A stretch of 64,000 bases of DNA, taken from NCBI GenBank assembly GCA_900466945.1, contig UBNV01000011.1, positions 1 to 64,000 of the forward strand, read 5' to 3'. The stretch's first letter is position 1. Each line of letters starts with the position of its first letter. The stretch is from Hyphomicrobiales bacterium (GTDB lineage Bacteria; Pseudomonadota; Alphaproteobacteria; Rhizobiales; Rhizobiaceae). The translations under genes and the position numbers were made by a program. Shown here one piece after another: positions 28,072 through 37,320 of the stretch. The notes beneath the pieces are model-generated. The model worked only from the letters and a program-made list of their open reading frames with translations. It made no database searches and was not told where the DNA came from.

Positions 28072-29020
28072 GACCTTTGATCAATACCTCGTCTTGGCCC
28101 AAGGCCGTTTCGTTTGAGAGTGCGTCGGTGACGTAATCCCTAAAGGCCAAGACACGCCGCGGGAGTTGCCGGCGGGGCGGATAGACGAGCTGCACGGGGG
28201 TGCCGGGCGCGTCCTGGCCGGTCAAGACCTGCACCAAAACGCCAGCCCGCACAGCCTGCCTCGCGTAGATCTCCGGAGCCTGACCGATACCGATCCCGGC
28301 GATCGCAGCATCAACCAGCGCTTCACCATTGGTGAAGGTCGCGACTGCCCCGCGGGTGTCGATCGCAATATCGCTGCCAGCACTTGTGTAGACCATGGGT
28401 CTATGCCGGCCCGAGGGCGGCAGGAAAGTGATCAGCCGATGCGAGAGAAGGTCATTTGGCACCTGCGGAAGTCCATGGCGGGAGAGGCAGTCTGGACATG
28501 CATAGGTTCCTTGGCGAAGAAATCCGAGCGGCTTTGCGACCAGGTCATCGTTTGAAAGATGACCCACACGCAAAGCCAAATCCGCTCCTTCTGCGATAAG
28601 GTTCACATGATGGTCATGCATCCGAACCTCGACCTTAAGCTTCGGATGATCGGCGAGAAAGCGGCCAAGCAGCGGTAGGATGAGCGCGCGCCCCAGCGAT
28701 ACCGGCATTTCGAGGCGGATCACACCACCAAGCTCTTCCGGATCTTTCAGAAGCGCGCTTTGCATGTCGTCAAGCTCATCTGCCCACCTGCTAGCCCTCT
28801 CATAAAGCAGGTTTCCTTCTTCCGTCAGTTTCACACTGCGCGTGGTGCGGTGAAACAGGCGGACACCAAGTCGGTCCTCGAGACGTGCGATGGATTTGGA
28901 GGTGGCCGAGGATGCCTGACCAAGCGATTCCGCTGCCCGGCTGAAGCTCAGCGCTTCCGCGACGCGCAAGAATTCCTCGATCCCGGCGACCTTGTGTTGC
29001 AAACGCAGATTGCTGACCAT
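28058..29020 (-). CDS. LysR-family transcriptional regulator
   Basis: About 320 residues from ATG 29020; a TTG nine bases upstream is in frame. The N-terminal winged HTH (EEFLRVAEALSFSRAAESLG...TSKSIARLEDRLGVRLFHRTTR) is followed by a substrate-binding effector domain ending FRDYVTDAL. It is divergent from the quinone oxidoreductase with about 90 bases between the starts, the standard LysR arrangement for regulating its neighbour. The last codons overlap the RbsA remnant, so the C-terminal tail (GQDEVLIKGRARK) may be partly acquired. Confidence 0.92.
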   Translation of the reverse strand: MVSNLRLQHKVAGIEEFLRVAEALSFSRAAESLGQASSATSKSIARLEDRLGVRLFHRTTRSVKLTEEGNLLYERASRWADELDDMQSALLKDPEELGGVIRLEMPVSLGRALILPLLGRFLADHPKLKVEVRMHDHHVNLIAEGADLALRVGHLSNDDLVAKPLGFLRQGTYACPDCLSRHGLPQVPNDLLSHRLITFLPPSGRHRPMVYTSAGSDIAIDTRGAVATFTNGEALVDAAIAGIGIGQAPEIYARQAVRAGVLVQVLTGQDAPGTPVQLVYPPRRQLPRRVLAFRDYVTDALSNETALGQDEVLIKGRARK

Positions 29021-29110
29021 AGGGAACAAGTCTTCTCAATGTTGATCGCATTGTTATCGGTGAATAGATGAATAGCATGTCGCCATCTACAACAGAATAG
29101 GACTGAACCC

Positions 29111-30112
29111 ATGAAAGCTGTGGTCGCGACCGAACAGGGCAGCCCAGATGTATTTCGCCTCGTCGATCTGCCGAAACCGGTACCCGGTGCCGGAGAGGTT
29201 CTCGTGCGAATCCGTGCAACGAGCGTCAATCCGATCGATTCCAAAGTGCGCAAGGAAAAGCTGCCGATGACACCTCTCTCCTTTCCCGCTGTGCTCGGCA
29301 CTGATTTTGCCGGAACAGTCGAGGCGGTTGGCCCGGGCGTTACACGTTTTGCTCCCATGGATGACGTTTACGGCTTTGCCGGCGGCTTTCGAGGCCCGAC
29401 CGGCGATATCCCCGGCGTCCTTGCGGAATATGCCGTAGTCGATGCAGACCTCATTGCCAGGAAGCCCGGCAATGTCGACTTCCGCACCGCCGCCGCCCTG
29501 CCGCTCACAGCAACCACCGCCTGGATTGCCCTCTTCGAAAAGGTGAGGATCACGCCGGCCAGTCGCGTGCTGATCACCGGTGGCGCAGGTGGCGTCGGCT
29601 ATCCAGCGGTGCAACTTGCCCGTGCTGCTGGTGCTGAGGTGATTGCCCTCACGCGGTCAGCCGAGAGTGCCGAGGCTGCGATGTCTGCCGGCGCAAGGGC
29701 CTGCGTCGATCTGGCGGCGACCACCGCGCAAGAAATTGTAGCAGAGCATACCGATGGTCGGGGCTTCGACCTGATTTTCGACACGGTCGGTGGCGCGACG
29801 CTCGACGCCGCCTTCCAGATGGTTAAGCCGACGGGCGACGTTGTGACCGTGGTCGGTGCGGCAAGCCACAACCTTGCGCCGCTCTATCTGAAGGGCGCGA
29901 ACCTGCACATGGTTCTAGTCCTCGTTCCGATCATGTTCGGCACGGACCGGCCGCAGCAGGGGAAGATGCTTGGCAAGATTGCCAGGCTTGTCGAGGATGG
30001 CAAGCTCACGCCTCGCATCGACCCGCAGCACTTCGCCCTCGAAGACGCTGCTGACGCTCATCGCACGCTGGAAGCAGGCGAAGCCAAGGGCAAGCTAATC
30101 ATCGAACTCTAA
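29111..30112 (+). CDS. Quinone oxidoreductase-like MDR protein (zinc-free)
   Basis: 333 residues of the medium-chain dehydrogenase/reductase family. GroES-like N-terminus (PGAGEVLVRIRATSVNPIDSKVR, FPAVLGTDFAGTVEAVG) and nucleotide-binding motif GGAGGVGYPAVQLA (about 158-171). The Cys/His zinc ligands of alcohol dehydrogenases are absent, as in NADPH:quinone reductases. Probable role: NADPH-dependent reduction of quinones or reactive enones. Transcribed away from the LysR gene, its likely regulator. Confidence 0.9.
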   Translation: MKAVVATEQGSPDVFRLVDLPKPVPGAGEVLVRIRATSVNPIDSKVRKEKLPMTPLSFPAVLGTDFAGTVEAVGPGVTRFAPMDDVYGFAGGFRGPTGDIPGVLAEYAVVDADLIARKPGNVDFRTAAALPLTATTAWIALFEKVRITPASRVLITGGAGGVGYPAVQLARAAGAEVIALTRSAESAEAAMSAGARACVDLAATTAQEIVAEHTDGRGFDLIFDTVGGATLDAAFQMVKPTGDVVTVVGAASHNLAPLYLKGANLHMVLVLVPIMFGTDRPQQGKMLGKIARLVEDGKLTPRIDPQHFALEDAADAHRTLEAGEAKGKLIIEL

Positions 30113-30305
30113 GCCACCTTCGAAACGTCAAATTTCCCCTGCGTCAGTGTGCTGGAACGCGTATCTTGCCAGTCTTCAGCAGCATCACACGGTTCCTCGC
30201 TTGACGCCGGGCCGCCTCGCTTTGATCTCCATCCATCGTAAAGATGTCAATCGAGCATTTTTGCAGTTCCGACCTTTAGTCAGTGTCGTCGCTAGACGTG
30301 ATCAC

Positions 30306-30335
30306 CCTGGTGCGATAGCGCGGCATCGCACCGGG
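30306..30335. terminator. Stem-loop between convergent genes (candidate bidirectional terminator)
   Basis: An 11-bp stem CCTGGTGCGAT / ATCGCACCGGG with one G-T pair and an 8-base loop, lying in the 299-base gap between the oxidoreductase (+) and the dehydratase (-) stops. No strong T run. Nothing else is recognisable in this gap. Confidence 0.5.
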
Positions 30336-30411
30336 ATCTTTCGGCAGCCTGTCCAAGAGCTTCATAGAAAACGATAGCGTCCGTAAAGATGCGCAACGGA
30401 ACAAAAGGATA

Positions 30412-31566
30412 TTACCAGTTCGTGAACGAACCGTCATTGCGCCTCAAATGTGGAGGTTCGGAGTATTCGAACGGCATCTTGGCCAATTCCGCCTCGTCGA
30501 CGTCGACACCCAGCCCCGGCGCGTCGGGCACAACGTAAAAGGCTCCGTCCATGTGGACCTGCCCCGGGAAGAGAGTCGCATTGTCGAAGCCCCAATGTTG
30601 TTCGGCCGGGCTCTGCCGACATTCAAGCCAGGCAAAGTTGGCGACTGCCGCGCCGAGATGTACGGACGCAGCCGTGCAAATCGGCCCCAGCGGGTTATGC
30701 GGCATCAGGTCGATATAGTGAGCCTCGCACCACCCGGCGACCTTCATGGCCTCCGTAAAGCCGCCGACATTGCAGATGTCGATCCGGCTGAACTGCATGA
30801 TGTCGCGCTCGATATAGGGCAAGAACTGCCATTTCGACGAGAATTCCTCCCCGATGGCAAAGGGAATGTCAGTCATCTTGCGGAGGGCCTCATAGGCTGA
30901 TGGCGTCTCGTCACGAATTGCCTCCTCGATGAAATCGATAGTGCCCTGTGGCATTTTCTGACAGAAGGATGCAGCTTCCGCGACACTGAGCCTGTGGTGA
31001 TATTCCACACCAAGCGTCATGGCGTGGCCGACCTCCTGACGCGCACGCGCCACCCACTCGGCCGTTACGGCAATGGATTCGCGCGGTTCGAAATGCGCGT
31101 CATTCTCCTGACCGGCGGCAATGAAGCGGACGCAATTCCAACCCGCATCCTTCAGCATGACCGTCTGCTCAACCATCGCCTCACCCGGTTCGGCGGATGT
31201 CGTCGCAAAGGCTGGAACGAGGTCGCGCTGCTTGCCGCCCAGCAACTGGTAGACCGGCACGCCGAGGGCCTTGCCCTTGATGTCGTGAAAAGCGATATCC
31301 AAAGCTGCAATGGCGGCAGTCAAAACTCGGCCGCCTTCAAAATACTGACTGCGATACATTTCCTGCCAAAGAGCACCACAGCGCATCGGGTCGTTGCCCA
31401 CGAGAAACTTTGCGTAGTGATCGATCGCACCGGCAACCGCCTTTTCGCGGTAAGACAGCCCGGACTCTCCCCACCCGTAGATACCGCTGTCTGTCTCAAC
31501 CTTGACAACCAGCTGGTTCCGGACTCCGACACGGGCAATATACGGCTTGATGGCAGTGATTTTCAT
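30412..31566 (-). CDS. GalD-like sugar-acid dehydratase (enolase superfamily)
   Basis: 384 residues from ATG 31566 (GGAAAAG upstream); a GTG at 31578 is less likely. Mandelate racemase/muconate lactonising fold. Against E. coli D-galactonate dehydratase as I remember it, the key residues sit at a constant +5 offset: His190, Glu214, Glu240 and His290 are conserved, but the first metal ligand Asp183 is Glu188 here (GVEYHHRL instead of GLDFHGR). The tail PGLGVDVDEAELAK is the GalD tail. It likely removes water from an aldonic acid to give a 2-keto-3-deoxy product. Last gene of the ABC-transporter operon, which suggests the transported compound or a derivative is the substrate. Confidence 0.88.
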   Translation of the reverse strand: MKITAIKPYIARVGVRNQLVVKVETDSGIYGWGESGLSYREKAVAGAIDHYAKFLVGNDPMRCGALWQEMYRSQYFEGGRVLTAAIAALDIAFHDIKGKALGVPVYQLLGGKQRDLVPAFATTSAEPGEAMVEQTVMLKDAGWNCVRFIAAGQENDAHFEPRESIAVTAEWVARARQEVGHAMTLGVEYHHRLSVAEAASFCQKMPQGTIDFIEEAIRDETPSAYEALRKMTDIPFAIGEEFSSKWQFLPYIERDIMQFSRIDICNVGGFTEAMKVAGWCEAHYIDLMPHNPLGPICTAASVHLGAAVANFAWLECRQSPAEQHWGFDNATLFPGQVHMDGAFYVVPDAPGLGVDVDEAELAKMPFEYSEPPHLRRNDGSFTNW

Positions 31567-31657
31567 GATCTTTTCCACGAAAGATGGCGCGAAGTCGGTC
31601 CAGGCAACAAGGTGGTCAGAGGGAGAGCCCGCCTGACCAAACCGTCCTGCCTATTCT

Positions 31658-32731
31658 CTAGAGAGCCATTCCCGTTTCCTTGTCGAATACGTAAACCTGG
31701 TCAGCCGCCACACCGCCCTGGAAGGTCTTCCCGTGACGTGCAGGGAAGCCGCCATCGACCACAGCGGTGACCGGCTCGCCGGAAAGGCTGAAGACCACAT
31801 GGGTCTGCGCACCCGTCGGTTCCACCACAATGGTCTCTCCCTGCATCTGACTCTCGCCAGTGGCTTCGACAAGAATATGTTCCGGGCGGATACCAAGCCG
31901 CACTCTTTTGCCAGGTTCGACGCGACGGTCAGCACCGAGGCGAATGCTCGTGCCGTCCGCCAGCCGCGCGGCGGGCAGCCCCGCATTCCCCTCGACGGTT
32001 GCGTCGAGGAAGTTCATCGCCGGGGACCCTATGAAGCCTGCCACAAAAAGGTTCGCGGGACTGCGGTAAAGTTCAAGAGGCGTTCCAACTTGCTCGACCC
32101 GCCCGGCGTTGAGCACAACGATGCGATCCGCCAAGGTCATGGCTTCTATCTGGTCGTGGGTAACATAAATCGAAGTCGTGCCCACCTTCTGGTGGAGGGT
32201 CTTGATCTCGGTGCGCATCTGCACGCGCAGCTTGGCGTCCAGATTTGATAGCGGCTCGTCAAAGAGGAATACGGCCGGGTTGCGGACGATGGCGCGACCC
32301 ATGGCAACACGCTGGCGCTGACCGCCCGACAGCTGGCTCGGCTTACGGTCGAGCAGATCGTCAAGCGCCAACATGCGCGCAGCCTCGCCGACCAGCTTCT
32401 TGATCTCTGGTTTCGCAACGCCTGAAAGCTTGAGATTGAAGCCCATGTTTTCAGCCACGGTCATATGCGGATACAAGGCATAGGATTGAAACACCATCGC
32501 GATGTTGCGCTCACGCGGCGTCAACGAATTGACGACCGTTCCGCCGATCAAGACTTCTCCATCGGAGATGTCTTCCAATCCGGCAACCATCCTCAAGAGC
32601 GTGGACTTGCCGCAGCCGGACGGCCCGACCAGCGCGATAAACTCTCCCTCCGCGATCGAGAGCGAGACCCCGTGAATAACCTCGAGCGACCCATAGGCCT
32701 TGCGGACGTGGCTGAGTTCGACAGATGCCAT
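31658..32731 (-). CDS. Sugar ABC transporter ATP-binding protein (MalK/UgpC type)
   Basis: 357 residues from ATG 32731; the longer frame upstream overlaps the permease gene and is spurious. Walker A GPSGCGKST, Q loop VFQSYALYPHMTV, signature LSGGQRQR, Walker B VFLFDEP, switch His in YVTHD. The C-terminal third is the MalK/UgpC regulatory (TOBE) region with IRPEHI. It powers import by the two permeases encoded just upstream in the same operon. Confidence 0.95.
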   Translation of the reverse strand: MASVELSHVRKAYGSLEVIHGVSLSIAEGEFIALVGPSGCGKSTLLRMVAGLEDISDGEVLIGGTVVNSLTPRERNIAMVFQSYALYPHMTVAENMGFNLKLSGVAKPEIKKLVGEAARMLALDDLLDRKPSQLSGGQRQRVAMGRAIVRNPAVFLFDEPLSNLDAKLRVQMRTEIKTLHQKVGTTSIYVTHDQIEAMTLADRIVVLNAGRVEQVGTPLELYRSPANLFVAGFIGSPAMNFLDATVEGNAGLPAARLADGTSIRLGADRRVEPGKRVRLGIRPEHILVEATGESQMQGETIVVEPTGAQTHVVFSLSGEPVTAVVDGGFPARHGKTFQGGVAADQVYVFDKETGMAL

Positions 32732-32745
32732 TTTGCTCTCCGAGT

Positions 32746-33597
32746 TCAGGACTTGACGGCGCCGGCCGTCAGACCTGCGATGATGTGCTTTTGGGCGAGG
32801 AAAAAGACGATGACCGTGGGCATGATGGTCAAGGTGATGAATGCGAGAACCAGTTGCCACTCGGTTCCGAATTCGCCCCGATAGACCATGATACCGAGCG
32901 GCCAGGGATATTTGCTGTCGGTATTGAGCATGATCAGCGGCAGAATGTAGCTGTTCCAACTGTTCACGAAGCTGACGATACTGACGGTGGCGATGATTGG
33001 CCGTGACAGAGGCAGTGATACATACCAGAAGAAACGGATGTAGCCGCAACCATCGACGAAGGCCGCCTGGAACAACTCATCCGGCAGATTGCGGAAGTAG
33101 TTGCGGAACAGCAGGATGCTCATGCCCAGACCGAAGGCGACTTGCGGCAGGATCACGCCCCAATAGGAATCGAGAAGTCCGAGATCGCGAATGCGGATGA
33201 ACAGCGGCAGAATGGCCGTTGCCACCGGAAACATCAGTCCGATCAGAAAGTAGTTGGTCAGATAGCCGGATCCGAAAAACCGCACATGGGCAAAGGTGAA
33301 GGCCGCCATGGCCGACACCACCACCGTCAGGAAGACGCTGACACATGAAATCAGCAGCGAATTCGCCATCTGGCGCCAATAACGCTCACCAAACAGAATA
33401 TCGCTATAGTTGGACCAGACCCACTCGGACGGCAGTCCGAACGGATTGACACGCAAATCGCCAAGCGACTTGAAGCCACCGAGAGCGGTGGTCACCAAGG
33501 GGACCAGCACAAGGGCCGCCACAAGCGTCAGCGAAACATAGAGATAAAGGCGGGTTGCCACGGTGGCCCGTGGGCCGGATGTCGTTGTGTCAGTCAT
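32746..33597 (-). CDS. Sugar ABC transporter permease (MalG/UgpE type)
   Basis: 283 residues with about six membrane helices. The binding-protein-dependent transport motif is ELFQAAFVDGCGYIRFF. It overlaps the preceding permease gene by 8 bases and ends 15 bases before the ATPase start. MalG-like partner of the heterodimeric channel, CUT1 family. Confidence 0.94.
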   Translation of the reverse strand: MTDTTTSGPRATVATRLYLYVSLTLVAALVLVPLVTTALGGFKSLGDLRVNPFGLPSEWVWSNYSDILFGERYWRQMANSLLISCVSVFLTVVVSAMAAFTFAHVRFFGSGYLTNYFLIGLMFPVATAILPLFIRIRDLGLLDSYWGVILPQVAFGLGMSILLFRNYFRNLPDELFQAAFVDGCGYIRFFWYVSLPLSRPIIATVSIVSFVNSWNSYILPLIMLNTDSKYPWPLGIMVYRGEFGTEWQLVLAFITLTIMPTVIVFFLAQKHIIAGLTAGAVKS

Positions 33598-34525
33598 GGC
33601 GCATGAAGATCCGTTTGTAGCCGAAGGCCAGCGTGACGCAGATGACGAACAGCACCACGCCGACAGCGCTGCCGAGCCCGACCTGCATCCGCGTCACCCC
33701 GTAGGTATAAAGGAACGTGACCATAGTCTGAGTGGAGTTCGAAGGACCGCCGCCGGTGAGCGGCATCACGAGATCGAATAGCTGCAGTGATCCTATGATG
33801 GCGAAAAAGACGGAAAGCCGAACTGTGGAAGACAACAGAGGCAAGGTGACATAGCGGAACTTCTGCCAGCCGGTGGCACCGTCGATTTCCGCAGCTTCCA
33901 GGACGCTCTTGTCGACGGCCTGCAGGCCCGCGATGAAGAGCATCATGTGGAAGCCGAAGTATTTCCATACGACCACACCGAGCACCGCGTAAATGGCAAG
34001 ATCGCGATCCGCGAGAACGTAGGGTGTCTCCACCCCCAGGAAGCCGGCGATGGCGGCAAACAGACCGTAATCGCCGTCATAGACGAAACGCCAGATCAGG
34101 CCGGCTGCCACGTCGGCAAGCACATAAGGGAGAAAGAAGATAAGGCGAAATGCCACCACGCCTGGGATCTTGTGCGCCAGCATCATCGCCAACCAGATGG
34201 CGAGTGGGATCTGCAGCAGCAGCGAAACGAGAATGATCAGCCCATTGTTGATCAGGGCCTGCGAGAAGGCGGCGTTGTTGAACAGGACCGTGAAATTCCG
34301 TGTGCCGACGAATTCGGTCGGCACACCGTAGCCGTTCCAGCGATAAAGGCTGTACCAGGCCGCCTCGCCCATGGGCAGGATCACGAACATTGTGAAGAGC
34401 AGCAGCGCTGGCGGCAGAAATAGGATGAGAACGGGTAGCCTTCCCCTTGCCGTCGGGCTCTTGTAGCGGGTCTTTGATCTAGGCGCATGCGCAATGGCCG
34501 CTGCCCCGGCAGTCGTGTCTGTCAT
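33590..34525 (-). CDS. Sugar ABC transporter permease (MalF/UgpA type)
   Basis: 311 residues; a cytoplasmic basic N-terminus, then six helices. EAA motif: LEAAEIDGATGWQKF. The MalF-like channel subunit. It lies 76 bases after the binding-protein gene and overlaps the next permease gene by 8 bases, so they are one transcript. Confidence 0.94.
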   Translation of the reverse strand: MTDTTAGAAAIAHAPRSKTRYKSPTARGRLPVLILFLPPALLLFTMFVILPMGEAAWYSLYRWNGYGVPTEFVGTRNFTVLFNNAAFSQALINNGLIILVSLLLQIPLAIWLAMMLAHKIPGVVAFRLIFFLPYVLADVAAGLIWRFVYDGDYGLFAAIAGFLGVETPYVLADRDLAIYAVLGVVVWKYFGFHMMLFIAGLQAVDKSVLEAAEIDGATGWQKFRYVTLPLLSSTVRLSVFFAIIGSLQLFDLVMPLTGGGPSNSTQTMVTFLYTYGVTRMQVGLGSAVGVVLFVICVTLAFGYKRIFMRHD

Positions 34526-34600
34526 GCCTCGCCTCCTCCCTGCGAGCAGTCTGCATGAATGTCGCCGGACGGGTCCTGCCCGGCGACATTCTTGTTGGCA

Positions 34601-35905
34601 CTAGTCGAGTTCGCGGGCATCCTGGATCATCTGGGCGCCTTCCTGCGAAGAAAGCTGGCCCGCCAGAATTTCAACCGACACGTCGTTGACCACGCGGCCG
34701 ACCGAAGGACCAAGGTCCTGGTCGAAGAAGTTCTGGTGCCATGTGGATCCTGCCAGCTGGTCCGCCGCCTGGCGCATGAGATCGTCTTTCAACGCATCCT
34801 CAGCCTCAGCCGCCGCAGGGATGATCACACCGGCTGCAGCCATCCGGCGTTCCTGCTCAGGGCTGGTGAAGAAGCGCAGGAAGTCGATCGCCGCCGGCGA
34901 GGCATTCTTGGTCACAGCCCAGCCGTTCAGGCCACCCAGTGTATCGGTGACCTTGCCGACGCCACCTTCAACAATGGGGAATGGAAAGCGGCCGATATTG
35001 GAAGCCTCCAGCCCCTTGCCATCGCCAGCGTTCTTACGTTGGTTGGCCTCCGTATGCTCGAAACCGAGCAGGATGGCAGCCCGGCCATCGGCAAATGTGC
35101 CGAGCGTCTGCGGCCAGGTCGCACCGAGATAGCCGCTCTGAAACGGCTCAAGTTTGCCGAGTTCGGCAAGTTGCTCGCCGGCCTTGATGATCGCCGGATC
35201 GAGGAAACCTTCACCTTCGTTGTTCTTGGCGCGCTCGAAGACCTCCTGGCCGCCATTGCGCATCACCAGGTAGCTCCAATAGAAATGCAGTGGCCACTTG
35301 TCGCCGCCACCACCTGCAATGGGGGCAATCCCGGCTTCTTTCAGCGTCTTCACTGCCCCGAGGAAATCATCCCAGGTCTTGATGGACTCTGCCTTAAGCC
35401 CGGCTTTTTCGAACAGCGCCTTGTTGTAGAAGAAGGCAATCGTTCCCATGCGATAGGGGACCGCCCATGTCTTGCCATCATAGGTCAGGCCGTCGAGCGC
35501 TGCCGGCTTGTAGCTTTTGGCCCAGGTTCCACCATCTGCATTGATCGCCTCGCTAAGGTCCATCAATGCCCCGGTCTCTGCCTGCTGGCGAAGCACGCCA
35601 CCGCCCCAGGAATAGAAAAAGTCGGGCGCGGCATCAGATTGCAACAGTGTGGGGAGCTTGGCCTTGAAGGCTTCATTCTCCAGGAACTGCAGCTGTATGT
35701 CGACGTCGGGATGCTGCGCTTCATAGTCCGCCGCGATGTCCTCCCAGATCTTCAGGTTTTCCGGGACAGTTTCGAGATGCAGCCATTTGACGACCGTTTG
35801 GGCAGACGCAACACTCATGCCTGCCGAAAGCGCCACTGCTGTTGCCGTGGCAAACGCCAATAGTCTTCTGGCGCCAGCAGGCGCCCTTCTCATAAGATGC
35901 GTCAT
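34601..35905 (-). CDS. Extracellular sugar-binding protein (family 1 SBP)
   Basis: 434 residues from ATG 35905, with AGGAGAAAAGG just before it; the frame from 35950 is too long. Signal peptide with Arg-Arg and cleavage near SVASA-Q (about residue 35). The mature protein is a typical family 1 solute-binding protein (VVKWLHLETVPENLK, FFYNKALFEKAGL, WAVTKNASP, FFTSPEQE). It captures the substrate in the periplasm for the two permeases. First gene of the operon, divergent from the ROK regulator. The ligand is probably a sugar or oligosaccharide. Confidence 0.94.
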   Translation of the reverse strand: MTHLMRRAPAGARRLLAFATATAVALSAGMSVASAQTVVKWLHLETVPENLKIWEDIAADYEAQHPDVDIQLQFLENEAFKAKLPTLLQSDAAPDFFYSWGGGVLRQQAETGALMDLSEAINADGGTWAKSYKPAALDGLTYDGKTWAVPYRMGTIAFFYNKALFEKAGLKAESIKTWDDFLGAVKTLKEAGIAPIAGGGGDKWPLHFYWSYLVMRNGGQEVFERAKNNEGEGFLDPAIIKAGEQLAELGKLEPFQSGYLGATWPQTLGTFADGRAAILLGFEHTEANQRKNAGDGKGLEASNIGRFPFPIVEGGVGKVTDTLGGLNGWAVTKNASPAAIDFLRFFTSPEQERRMAAAGVIIPAAAEAEDALKDDLMRQAADQLAGSTWHQNFFDQDLGPSVGRVVNDVSVEILAGQLSSQEGAQMIQDARELD

Positions 35906-36039
35906 CCTTTTCTCCTCCCAGGGTGCGCATTTATTCCTCAACGCGTACAAAATCAGACCAAGATTTCATCCTGTCAACTCAAATAATGACGATTTTTTAG
36001 ACGACGTGGATTGACATGGGCCCGCGTTTGCCGATTATT

Positions 36040-36049
36040 TTTCCGGAAA
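36040..36049. promoter_or_regulatory. Palindrome in the divergent SBP/ROK promoter region
   Basis: TTTCCGGAAA, a perfect 10-bp palindrome flanked by A/T-rich sequence, 10 bases before the ROK start and inside the 153-base divergent region. It could be part of a repressor operator; GGAAAG may equally serve as the ribosome-binding site. Confidence 0.35.
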
Positions 36050-36058
36050 GCAAATTTA

Positions 36059-37300
36059 ATGACCGCGAGCGCCGCATCATCCATGAAGACCGCAGACCCG
36101 GAACTGATGCGCGCCATCAACCGCTTCACCGTGCTGGACACGATCAGGCGCCATGGCCCCATATCTCGTGTAGAGATCAGCGAACGGTCACAGCTGTCCA
36201 CCACCACGGTGTCTGCGATTACTGGCTCGCTGTTGGATGACGGCCTCATCCTGACGCGCCATGAGGGGGACATCCGCAACGCTGCGGCACGCGGGCGACC
36301 GCGAGTGATGCTAGAGCTCAATCCCGATGCGGTTCGCGTTGTCGGCGCCAAGATTGCGGCGCACCACATGGTGTTCGTCGTCACCAATTTTTGCGGAGAA
36401 ATAATTTCCCAGCTGTCGCTGCCTATCCGTGTCAACCGCCAGCCGATTGCCGTGATCGCGGACCTTATCGAGGATGGGATCCGGCGTTGCGTGGTCGATG
36501 CCGGATTGGCGCTCGACGACATCGCCTCGGTCTGCATCGGCTTTCCCGGTGTCGTCGAGCACCGCACCGGCCTGGTGCGATCCAGCCCGATCCTGTCCGA
36601 GCCCGACGTGGATTTCGCCGCAGAGATGACCCATCGGCTGCACGTGGCGACGATCGTTGAGAGCGACTCCCACGCCATCACCCTCGCCCATCACTGGTTC
36701 GGCAAGGGGCGAGATCTGGACGACATGGTTCTGGTGTCAATGGAGCAAACGCTGGGTCTTGGGGTACTGCACGGGGGACAACTGTTCCGCGGCGCTGGCG
36801 GGCTTAGCCATAACCTTGGCGATCTGATGATGGGAAACGGCCTCGCAGAAACGGTCCGACTGGCAGCCGTAGCCGGAGAAAACGCGATCCTCGGCCAAAA
36901 TATGCAAGAGACCCGGTTTGCCGACGCGGTGCGCCTTGGACGGGGCATGACCATGGCCCAAGCGCTGATCGCGGGGGAAGACAACAGTATGATCATGGCG
37001 GCCACGCGAGCCGGGGAAGCGGTGGGCATTGCCGTTGCCAACATCGTGACGTTGTTCGGACCTCCCCGGGTCATCATCGTCGGCTCCAGTCTCTCTCTGG
37101 GGGACATCTTCTTGAACGCGCTCGCCGATGCCTATCGAACGGCCATTCCCACCTCCATCCGGGAGATCGCCGAGCTCGTTTTTGATGCCTCGGCCGAAGA
37201 AATGTGGGCCCAGGGCGCAGCGGTGGTCGCCCTGTGCGAACTTTATGAATCACCTTGGGGAACAACTGGCCCGGCACCAGCACCAAGAACACAAACCTGA
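36059..37300 (+). CDS. ROK-family transcriptional repressor
   Basis: 413 residues from ATG 36059 (GGAAAG upstream); the frame from 36011 is longer. N-terminal winged HTH (VLDTIRRHGPISRVEISERSQLSTTTVSAITGSLLDDGLI) followed by a ROK sugar-kinase-like fold with VCIGFPGVVEHRTG and VESDSHAITLAHHWFG. The expected Cys-x-Cys-Gly-x2-Gly-Cys zinc motif after GGLSHN is missing (NLGDLMMGNGLAET), unlike Mlc/NagC. It is divergent from the ABC operon and 20 bases upstream of the dehydrogenase gene. Probably the local repressor, induced by a sugar ligand. Confidence 0.9.
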   Translation: MTASAASSMKTADPELMRAINRFTVLDTIRRHGPISRVEISERSQLSTTTVSAITGSLLDDGLILTRHEGDIRNAAARGRPRVMLELNPDAVRVVGAKIAAHHMVFVVTNFCGEIISQLSLPIRVNRQPIAVIADLIEDGIRRCVVDAGLALDDIASVCIGFPGVVEHRTGLVRSSPILSEPDVDFAAEMTHRLHVATIVESDSHAITLAHHWFGKGRDLDDMVLVSMEQTLGLGVLHGGQLFRGAGGLSHNLGDLMMGNGLAETVRLAAVAGENAILGQNMQETRFADAVRLGRGMTMAQALIAGEDNSMIMAATRAGEAVGIAVANIVTLFGPPRVIIVGSSLSLGDIFLNALADAYRTAIPTSIREIAELVFDASAEEMWAQGAAVVALCELYESPWGTTGPAPAPRTQT

Positions 37301-37320
37301 ACGGAATTCTGGGAGGATCC

